A stretch of DNA of 64,000 nt from Burkholderiaceae bacterium. Lineage in GTDB: Bacteria; Pseudomonadota; Gammaproteobacteria; Burkholderiales; Burkholderiaceae_C. The notes under the pieces are model-generated. The model was not told the DNA's origin and searched no databases. It saw nothing but the letters and a program-made list of their open reading frames with translations. This document shows positions 57,774-64,000 of this stretch, in pieces. The DNA lies in NCBI GenBank assembly GCA_004323695.1, contig SCRU01000152.1, forward strand, positions 47,966-111,965, in the 5' to 3' direction. Numbering within the stretch: the first letter of the stretch is position 1; each line of letters begins with the position of its first letter. The position numbers were made by a program, and so were the translations under genes.

Positions 57774-58405
57774 CAAGAGAAAAATCGGCCGCAGCGAAGA
57801 TCAAGACACCCAAACGCGCGGCGGTGAAAAGCCCGGTCGCACCCGTTTTGAGCGAGGCTGACGTAGCGATCCGCTTCTATCGAGCCAACGAGAAACCCTA
57901 TGGCGCATTCAGTAATCTCTACCCGCGGCCGATTGAGTTCGAGGGCCGTGTGTACCCCACATCCGAACACGCATACCAAGCCGGCAAGGCAAGTAAGCTG
58001 GTCGTTCGCGAATGGATTCTCAGTGCCCCAACACCGTCGCTCGCAGCCATGGCGGCGCATGGTCTATATGTTTGGGATGTTGTCCCTAATTGGGCACAGA
58101 TCAAGTTTGATCGAATGCGCGCCGTCTTGCGCGCTAAGTTCGAGCAGCATGCCGATCTGAAGGCTTTGTTGCTCGCGACCGGTGACGCTCGTCTCGTTGA
58201 AGCTGGCACTGTCAATAACGCCGTGAATCGGTTGTGGGGCGAAGTTAACGGAAAGGGTGAAAACACGCTTGGCGTCATGCTGATGGAATTGAGATCGGAA
58301 TATGCAAGGTCGAAAGCGAAGCGCACGCCTCGGTCAGGTGCGGGGATCGGCAGGAATAGTGAAACGGTGCCTTCGCCCTCCAAGCGTTCACCGGCTATTG
58401 CATAA
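57770..58405 (+). CDS. NADAR (YbiA/DUF1768) family protein
   Basis: A 211-residue protein with the NADAR domain: FYRANEKPYGAFSNLYPRPI (residues 40-59), EFEGRVYPTSEHAYQAGKA, and the C-terminal NRLWGEVNGKGENTLGVML. NADAR proteins act on NAD- or ADP-ribose-related substrates; some remove ADP-ribose from nucleic acid bases and act as antidotes to DNA-modifying toxins, and YbiA handles riboflavin intermediates. The first 35 residues are basic (Lys/Arg/Ala-rich). I infer an immunity or nucleotide-repair role in the island. Confidence 0.85.
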   Translation: MTREKSAAAKIKTPKRAAVKSPVAPVLSEADVAIRFYRANEKPYGAFSNLYPRPIEFEGRVYPTSEHAYQAGKASKLVVREWILSAPTPSLAAMAAHGLYVWDVVPNWAQIKFDRMRAVLRAKFEQHADLKALLLATGDARLVEAGTVNNAVNRLWGEVNGKGENTLGVMLMELRSEYARSKAKRTPRSGAGIGRNSETVPSPSKRSPAIA

Positions 58406-58422
58406 GTGATTGCACCTTTCTT

Positions 58423-60360
58423 ATGAGTGGTACTTTCTACGACGGCGAACTTGCGGAGCTCGGCAACAGCTTCTCTACGGCAATGTCGGCCAATATTGAC
58501 TTACTGAAGCAGGCGATCGCAAGCACGGCACAGTCCGGCATCATCGGAGTAGGGTCAGGTGGGTCTTTCACTGTCGCGTCGCTGCTGTGCAACCTGCATG
58601 AGTCGTATACGGGACGGGTGTCGCGGCCTTCGACGCCTCTCGAGATCATTTGCAACCCTACGCTCGCGGCTGCCAGTCCGGTCTTCATGATTTCGGCCGA
58701 GGGCAAGAATCCTGATATCGTCGAAGCGCTTGATCGCGCACGACGCCACAGTTCGCGAACTGTCCACGTGCTGACCAACCGGGCATCAAGCCCATTGATG
58801 GAGCATGTTCGCGAACTGCCAGAAGTCACCCCGCACGTGTTCGAGCTGGCCAAGAAAGACGGGTACCTCGCGACCAACAGCCTCCTTATGGATGCCGTTG
58901 TGATTGCTCGTGCGTATGGTGCGTTGGACTCTGACGCGAACCAGTTTCCTGATTCGCTTGACGGGCTCCGTATTGGCAATCTGCCAATTTCCGAGTGGCT
59001 CGACGGTACACTGGAGTTCGTGCGGCAAGCGGTTCCTCGCAAAGGTCTTATCGTCGTTTTCTCTCCACTGCTCAAACCTGTCGCTGCAGACCTGGAATCT
59101 AAGCTTTCCGAATCGGCGCTTATCTATTGCCAACTCGCCGACATTCGGTCGTTCGCCCATGGCCGCCATCTTTGGCTTGCAGAGCGCCCCGAGGACTGCG
59201 CGATCCTAGCGCTCGTTGAGCCCGGTTTAGAGCATCTTTGGAACCGCATGCAGCAACTTCTGCCAGGCAATGTGCCCGTTTGCACGATGCCACTTGCGGG
59301 CGCCAGGCCGCAAGACCTTCTCGCTGGCTTGGTGGCTCAGATGCAGCTCGTGTCGCATATCGCAGCCGAGTTGAAGAAGGACCCCGCCAAGCCGCATGTG
59401 CCCTCATTCGGCCGCGAACTTTACTATGTTGACCTTCCATCGTTCATCCCTGGACCGCAGGAGACTGGACGACGAGGCGAGCAGTCCAAGTACGAGGTTC
59501 TGGGCGCGCGATGGCCGTCCATCGGCGCCAGTGGCACGATGAGCCGGGCGCTTGATAGCTTTGAGTCAACGTTGGCACAGCAAGCATTCCGCTCTATCGT
59601 GTTTGACTACGACGGTACGCTGTGTAGTTCGAAGCGGAAAGAGGCGCCGCCCATGGCTCCTATCGTCGACCAACTTACGCGCCTTTTGAATGCCGGCATT
59701 TTTGTTGGAATCGCTTCAGGACGTGGGGACTCGATCCAGCGGCATTTGCGCGACGTACTGCCGTCAAACCTCTGGCAGAAGGTACATCTCGGCTTGTACA
59801 ACGGCGGCTGGATTGGCTTGCTCGGAGAAGAAATTCAGAAACAGGCCGTCACCAACGAATTTCTTAGTCATGTGAGACGCATTCTCGGACGCTTGGAGGG
59901 TCTCGGCGTGCCAATCGAGCGCGTTCGTGAGACCTATCCCCATCAGATCAGCGTCCTCTTTAAAGAGGGGGCCGACGCTGAAAACATGTGGTTTGTCATT
60001 GCTGACTCGCTCAGGCAAGCTGGTCTCGATCCATCCACGGTCGTGCGAAGCAAGCATTCAGTCGACGTGTTGGCGGCAAACGTCAACAAATCGCACCTCG
60101 TTGCAAAGATCATCCAGGCGCGAACTATCGATCCATATCAAGTTGTGACCATGGGCGATCAAGGTGCGTGGCCCGGCAACGACTCGTCATTGCTCGAGCA
60201 TCGGTATTCGCTGAGCGTTGACCAACCATCGCGTCGCCTGGACCGGGGGTGGAAGCTGGCACCGCACCATAAACGCGATGTCGATGCCACGCTTTGGTAT
60301 CTGGAGCGCGCAGAAATCGATACTGCCAGCAGTTCAATTCGTTTCAAGCTCAGCGCATGA
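58423..60360 (+). CDS. SIS-HAD fusion protein
   Basis: A 645-residue fusion. The N-terminal part is a sugar-isomerase (SIS) double domain: GVGSGGSFTVASLL (residues 42-55), MISAEGKNPDIVEALDRA (89-106) and VHVLTNRASSPL (115-124), as in the isomerase domain of GlmS. From about 390 a Cof-type HAD phosphatase follows with all motifs: FDYDGTL (Asp395, Asp397), Ser432 in IASGRGDS, Lys556 in NKSHL and GDQGAWPGND (Asp579, Asp587). This would bind and dephosphorylate a phosphosugar or nucleotide-sugar-like molecule. I know of no characterised homologue with this order. It follows the NADAR gene by 17 bases. Confidence 0.75.
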   Translation: MSGTFYDGELAELGNSFSTAMSANIDLLKQAIASTAQSGIIGVGSGGSFTVASLLCNLHESYTGRVSRPSTPLEIICNPTLAAASPVFMISAEGKNPDIVEALDRARRHSSRTVHVLTNRASSPLMEHVRELPEVTPHVFELAKKDGYLATNSLLMDAVVIARAYGALDSDANQFPDSLDGLRIGNLPISEWLDGTLEFVRQAVPRKGLIVVFSPLLKPVAADLESKLSESALIYCQLADIRSFAHGRHLWLAERPEDCAILALVEPGLEHLWNRMQQLLPGNVPVCTMPLAGARPQDLLAGLVAQMQLVSHIAAELKKDPAKPHVPSFGRELYYVDLPSFIPGPQETGRRGEQSKYEVLGARWPSIGASGTMSRALDSFESTLAQQAFRSIVFDYDGTLCSSKRKEAPPMAPIVDQLTRLLNAGIFVGIASGRGDSIQRHLRDVLPSNLWQKVHLGLYNGGWIGLLGEEIQKQAVTNEFLSHVRRILGRLEGLGVPIERVRETYPHQISVLFKEGADAENMWFVIADSLRQAGLDPSTVVRSKHSVDVLAANVNKSHLVAKIIQARTIDPYQVVTMGDQGAWPGNDSSLLEHRYSLSVDQPSRRLDRGWKLAPHHKRDVDATLWYLERAEIDTASSSIRFKLSA

Positions 60361-60378
60361 CGGGAGAACGGAGACCCA

Positions 60379-61593
60379 ATGAAAGATGAGAACGCGCAGC
60401 ATTTGCTTGCCAAGGTCATGGGTTGGCAGGACCAAGAGGTTGTTCTGGAGAACGTCCCTGTACTCCGCCTGCTAGCGGACTACAAGTACGACGGATATCA
60501 GCGGTTCGGCCCGGGCAAGCGGTTTGTCGAGAGCTTGGCACTTTGGCTCAATCAGTTTGACATGCCAGACCGCGCTGCAGCATTGGACTTCGTTCTCAAT
60601 CGACTCGTCTACGTGTCTGACGATGAACTCTCCCATCTCGTACAGCACGCGTACCCCGATGTTATCGTTCAGGAGCGAATCCGGTTGGTTGCGGAGGAGA
60701 AGGGTATACCGACCTATCGCGTGGGTGAAATATGTCGCAATCCGCGCTTTCAAGAGTTGCAGTTCAAGTCGCTCTATCTCGGACTGAGCGATGGCGCACG
60801 CACCAACGAATTACGACGTTTCAGCGACGGTGAAATCAGCAACGAGCAGATCTGGCAGGCTTATGAGCTCGGCGAAGCCAAAGCGGATGACATGTTGGAT
60901 GCGCTCGACAAGGCTTTGACCAGAGCGCCGGCAAGTGATCCATTGGAGAACGACGACATCTGGCGTCTATATGACGCCGGCGACAAGGTGGAGGCCAATC
61001 GCCTGCTCGACTCGTTGCGTGTCAAGCCTGCCTCTGGTGCCTCCCAGCAACTGGCAAAATTCACGTTGGTTTGGCTGATGGATGACTTTTCCGGGAGTGG
61101 AAACACCTACATTCGGTTCGACAGCGAGAAGGGCAAGTTCAAGGGAAAAATAAAAAAAATCTACGAGCGCCTGCACCAGGGCGATCTGATCGATACCGCG
61201 CACTATGAAGTTTTCCTGCTGCTATACGTCGCAACACGCCAAGCAATTGACCACATCGAGTACTGGTCGGAACGCTTTACGTCTGAAAACAACTACAAGC
61301 CCCTACAGGTGCGCGTACTGTGCGTCATCGAGCCAGAAGTCGGTCTGACGCAGGGTGTCCCTATTGGACTCCAATCGATCCTAACCAATCCCAAGTACTA
61401 CGACCCGGTTGCGTTTGACGAACACATCGAAGTGGGCGGAACGAACTCGGCACAGTTGGGTTTCGCGGGATGTGCCTTGCCGGTGGTGTTGTCTCACAAC
61501 ACTCCGAATAATTCAGTCTACGTGCTGTGGGGTTCTGAAGCCCACGGCTTTCCAGGCCTTTTCCCGCGCGTCAGCCGCCATAAGGAGTTCTGA
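60379..61593 (+). CDS. Phosphoribosyltransferase-like protein (PRTase-CE-like)
   Basis: A 404-residue protein. WLMDDFSGSGNTYIRFDS (residues 232-249) has the form of a PRPP-binding loop (DDxxxxGxT) of type I phosphoribosyltransferases, and SLYLGLSDGARTNELRRFS (131-149) is a second conserved-looking block. C-terminal stretches are VGGTNSAQLGFAGCALPVVL and AHGFPGLFPRVSRH. From memory, domains of this kind have been predicted computationally in bacterial conflict operons next to AAA ATPases; I cannot verify the family. GGAG lies eight bases before the ATG. Confidence 0.6.
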   Translation: MKDENAQHLLAKVMGWQDQEVVLENVPVLRLLADYKYDGYQRFGPGKRFVESLALWLNQFDMPDRAAALDFVLNRLVYVSDDELSHLVQHAYPDVIVQERIRLVAEEKGIPTYRVGEICRNPRFQELQFKSLYLGLSDGARTNELRRFSDGEISNEQIWQAYELGEAKADDMLDALDKALTRAPASDPLENDDIWRLYDAGDKVEANRLLDSLRVKPASGASQQLAKFTLVWLMDDFSGSGNTYIRFDSEKGKFKGKIKKIYERLHQGDLIDTAHYEVFLLLYVATRQAIDHIEYWSERFTSENNYKPLQVRVLCVIEPEVGLTQGVPIGLQSILTNPKYYDPVAFDEHIEVGGTNSAQLGFAGCALPVVLSHNTPNNSVYVLWGSEAHGFPGLFPRVSRHKEF

Positions 61594-63510
61594 GTGGCCT
61601 ACCGCGCAAATCCTTTTCTAGAAAGAATGTCAGAACGAACGTCCGATCAGGAGTTTGTCCGACTATTCTCACCGAAGATCCTTGATCGACTTCACGAAGA
61701 TGCGTTCAACGGTGCGGTGCATCTGTTTACCAGTCCTCCTGGTGGTGGCAAGACCACCCTACTGCGGGCGTTTACACCGACGGCGTTGCGTGCCTTCTGG
61801 AATGCTCGCGCTGGACAGGATGAGGCGTACCAGAGGCTGCTGGGACGGCAGGTCTTACACGAGTCCGATGGGCCGCAACTGCTGGGAATTTTGTTGTCAT
61901 GCGCGTCGGGCTATGCTGACCTTCCCCCCGGCGCATCGATGGCACAGGCGGGACTGTTTCGTGCGTTGTTGGATTGCCGTGTGGTGTTAAGAGCGTTGCG
62001 CAGCCTTTCCTCGCTGCTTGGCTATGGGTCGACAGATCAACTGGTCGATGTCCGGCTGGAGTACGATGAATTGGGCCGTGACTTGAAATCGATTCCTGTG
62101 GCTGAATCTGCGGTTGAGCTGGTTCGTTGGGCCGAAGAGCGTGAACGAGCTGTGTACGCAAAACTTGACTCGCTGATCGGTGACGCTTCGGTGGACCTGC
62201 CCGTGCATGTCCGGTTCGAAAGTATTCTTTGGCTACAGTCTGTTCGCTTTTTTCGTGGTGACAAAGTCGTTGCTCCGCGCCGACTTTTGATGATTGATGA
62301 CCTTCAGAAACTTCGCAGGAGGCAACGATCGATGGTGCTGGAAGAACTCGTGGAACTACGTCCTGCGATCCCGGTGTGGCTGGCTGAGCGGAGCATCGCC
62401 TTGGAAGATGCATTGATTTCCCAAGGAGCGCGCGAGGGTCGCGATCTCCGACATTATCCAATGGAAGATATGTGGGGTAAGAGCGGTCAGCATCAGTTCA
62501 CCACGTTTGCTCAAAGCATCTTGGATCGTCGCTTGGACGTGCAACGTTCTATTCCGGCGGGCGCGTTTTCACAGTACCTCGAGGATCAGCTCACTTCCGA
62601 TGACCTGGGCGACCTGTTTGCGAAGGCGGTGCAGGTCTTTGAGAAAGAAACGGAGCGTCATTGTCAAAACATCCGGTACACGGATTGGCTCGCACGGGCC
62701 AAGGAGGGACAGAAGACAGTTGGCTTCGACAATTTGGTTGAGTTGTACGTAACGCGCATTCTACTCGCCCGATCCGAGGGACGAAGGCAACTGAGTCTCG
62801 ATTTGGCACCGCTACCAGTGGAGGAACTCGATGAACGTGACAGCAAAGTACTTGGTGCGGCAGAGATCTTTTGCCATGACGAATTGAAGCTGCCCTACTA
62901 CTATGGTATAGATCGTCTTTGCGCCTTGGCCAGTACCAACGTCGAGGAGCTTTTGGCAATTGCGGCAAGTCTGTACGAAGCGATGCAAGCCAAGCAAGTG
63001 CTCCGAAAGCAACCCGACCCTCGCCTGTCCCCGGCGGAACAGGAGCGGCGCATCAAGGAAACGGCGAAACGCAAGCGGGATTTCATTCCAAAGAGCCACA
63101 GCGAGGGCACGCGCGCTCAGAGTTTGTTGGACGCGATCGGCTTCTTTTGTCGGGATAAGACGTTTCAGACCGCAGCGTCTTATGCGCCTGGGGTCACTGG
63201 GATTCGCCTCAGTCAAAATGAGCTCAACAGGCTCCGTCCCGAGCAGACGAAGACGTCCGAACACTATGCAATGCTGGCACGTGTGCTTTGGGAGTGCGTC
63301 GCCGAAAATCTCCTGATGACTCGGGATAGTGCGGCCAGCGCGTCAAGGGATGAGGGTACGGTCTTCTATTTGAACAGGGCCCTTTGTGCGTACCATGGTC
63401 TGCCTTTGCAATACGGCGGTTGGCAAGACGTTTCGGTGGAAAACATGATCGGCTGGATGGATCGTTCGTCTGCGCCAATCAAGCGTCGGTCGCTCGAGGT
63501 ACTGCGATGA
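61594..63510 (+). CDS. P-loop ATPase, possibly ORC/CDC6-like AAA
   Basis: A 638-residue NTPase. Walker A is SPPGGGKTTLL (near residues 46-56) and Walker B is RRLLMIDDLQKLRRR (near 229-243); the spacing fits an AAA/STAND-like ATPase, and the pattern resembles ORC-CDC6-type ATPases described in predicted conflict systems, which I recall but cannot confirm. The region after residue 330 is mostly helical and lacks motifs I recognise. GTG start at 61594 abuts the previous stop, with AAGGAG in front. It overlaps the next gene by ATGA. Confidence 0.65.
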   Translation: MAYRANPFLERMSERTSDQEFVRLFSPKILDRLHEDAFNGAVHLFTSPPGGGKTTLLRAFTPTALRAFWNARAGQDEAYQRLLGRQVLHESDGPQLLGILLSCASGYADLPPGASMAQAGLFRALLDCRVVLRALRSLSSLLGYGSTDQLVDVRLEYDELGRDLKSIPVAESAVELVRWAEERERAVYAKLDSLIGDASVDLPVHVRFESILWLQSVRFFRGDKVVAPRRLLMIDDLQKLRRRQRSMVLEELVELRPAIPVWLAERSIALEDALISQGAREGRDLRHYPMEDMWGKSGQHQFTTFAQSILDRRLDVQRSIPAGAFSQYLEDQLTSDDLGDLFAKAVQVFEKETERHCQNIRYTDWLARAKEGQKTVGFDNLVELYVTRILLARSEGRRQLSLDLAPLPVEELDERDSKVLGAAEIFCHDELKLPYYYGIDRLCALASTNVEELLAIAASLYEAMQAKQVLRKQPDPRLSPAEQERRIKETAKRKRDFIPKSHSEGTRAQSLLDAIGFFCRDKTFQTAASYAPGVTGIRLSQNELNRLRPEQTKTSEHYAMLARVLWECVAENLLMTRDSAASASRDEGTVFYLNRALCAYHGLPLQYGGWQDVSVENMIGWMDRSSAPIKRRSLEVLR

Positions 63511-63914
63511 CACTTTGGAATCGTTACATCTTCCGACGCGGTGCAGAAGTTCAGGACATGTGGGACCAGATGTTCCGGCAACGGCGACTTGCTGGCAAGG
63601 GTGCTCGGTTGCTGTATGTCGGCGGTCGGGGGTTTGATTTGCGAGCGCAGGTCGTTATGGACCGGTTCATCGACAGTATCACTTCGTCGGGATGCACGGT
63701 AGAGAAAGCTGAGCTGCTGCTTGTCGGATTCAGCGGCTACCAGCTGAGTGAAGAGCTCAAGAATGAGACGGCCGCGAATGCACAGGCCTTAGAGGCGAAG
63801 TTTGCAGTCATCGGTAATTCCCGGACCGTGATGATCGGATCAAGTGCGGAGGGTGAGGACGATCTCAGCGCCAGCAACGCTGAGCCTGTCCTGAATTTTG
63901 TGTTTGAGGCATAA
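63507..63914 (+). CDS. Small Rossmann-like protein, apparently truncated by an insertion
   Basis: A 135-residue reading frame starting MTLWNRYIFRRGAEVQDMWD. ARLLYVGGRGFDLRAQVVMD resembles a nucleotide-binding beta-alpha start, and VEKAELLLVGFSGYQLSEEL a following strand. The last ten residues (EPVLNFVFEA) are read from a stretch that looks like the left end of an insertion sequence (from about 63883), so the true protein was probably longer. Function is unknown; its ATGA overlap with the ATPase places it in the same system. Confidence 0.5.
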   Translation: MTLWNRYIFRRGAEVQDMWDQMFRQRRLAGKGARLLYVGGRGFDLRAQVVMDRFIDSITSSGCTVEKAELLLVGFSGYQLSEELKNETAANAQALEAKFAVIGNSRTVMIGSSAEGEDDLSASNAEPVLNFVFEA

Positions 63915-64000
63915 ATATGACCTACAGGACCATTTATGCCAAGCAAGACGAAATTGAAGAATGCGGCCATCGCGGCCAAGAGTGCGGCGCTGCCGAAGAT
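63883..64000. mobile_element. Probable left end of an IS256-family insertion sequence
   Basis: GAGCCTGTCCTGAATTTTGT at 63883-63902 has the look of an IS256-family terminal inverted repeat (GAGxCTGTxCxxAATTTTGTG type, from memory). A reading frame begins 53 bases inside it at 63936. The right end and target duplication lie outside the window, so this cannot be proven here. Confidence 0.45.
63936..64000 (+). CDS. Start of an unfinished reading frame, possibly an IS256-type transposase
   Basis: From the ATG at 63936 the frame reads MPSKTKLKNAAIAAKSAALP and runs off the window. Its basic, Ala-rich opening resembles the N-terminus of some IS256-family transposases. Only 21 residues are visible. 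Another frame from 63917 (MTYRTIYAKQDE) is less convincing. Confidence 0.35.
   Translation, partial: MPSKTKLKNAAIAAKSAALPK

Overview
The window looks like chromosomal DNA of a high-G+C betaproteobacterium of the order Burkholderiales, most likely Comamonadaceae (Polaromonas, Rhodoferax, Variovorax or Acidovorax relatives). This is an inference from gene order (odhA-odhB-lpdA-zapE; tauE-cysI-DUF934-cysHDN; thiOSGE), protein resemblance and a dispersed intergenic repeat that I remember from that family (2167-2220). No marker gene fixes the genus.

Layout. 1-13000: central metabolism on the minus strand. It holds the 2-oxoglutarate dehydrogenase operon with zapE behind it, propionate--CoA ligase, and a branched-chain 2-oxoacid dehydrogenase operon (E1alpha, E1beta, E2, isochorismatase-like hydrolase) that has no E3 of its own. 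13100-24150: a flavin monooxygenase, an amino-acid binding protein, holC-pepA facing lptFG, a CbiX-type chelatase, cysB, an aminotransferase and a class C beta-lactamase. 24160-33800: the giant helicase hrpA, argA, dsbB, a 1-Cys peroxiredoxin, a tiny lipoprotein, and a LysR/azoreductase divergent pair with a flavin reductase. 33880-38670: a complete Liv-type branched-chain amino acid ABC transporter (livKGFHM). 38960-49000: yggX, an odd mnmC, the sulfate assimilation operon, and ferredoxin with its reductase. 49050-51130: DUF2239 plus a MATE exporter behind a doubled palindrome. 51190-56590: thiamine genes (cytX, thiD, TPP riboswitch, thiOSGE).

At 56880 a tRNA-Asn(GTT) gene marks a sharp change. 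Beyond it come a transposase remnant and then six tightly packed plus-strand genes with visibly lower G+C: a ribbon-helix-helix protein, a NADAR protein, a SIS-HAD fusion, a phosphoribosyltransferase-like protein, an AAA-type ATPase and a small Rossmann-like protein. The last one appears to be cut by an insertion sequence whose left end is at about 63883. I read this as an accessory island carrying a candidate nucleotide- or ADP-ribose-linked conflict (defence) system. Its function is not known to me and it continues, or is interrupted, beyond the window.

Sulfate assimilation shows the window's internal logic best. CysB is encoded at 20691 and the cys operon at 41249. Both have strong dyads directly upstream. 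CysH carries the cysteine pairs of a 4Fe-4S APS reductase, which fits the absence of a PAPS kinase here. Likewise the TPP riboswitch sits in front of thiOSGE, with the salvage kinase ThiD divergent and the likely HMP transporter CytX beside it.
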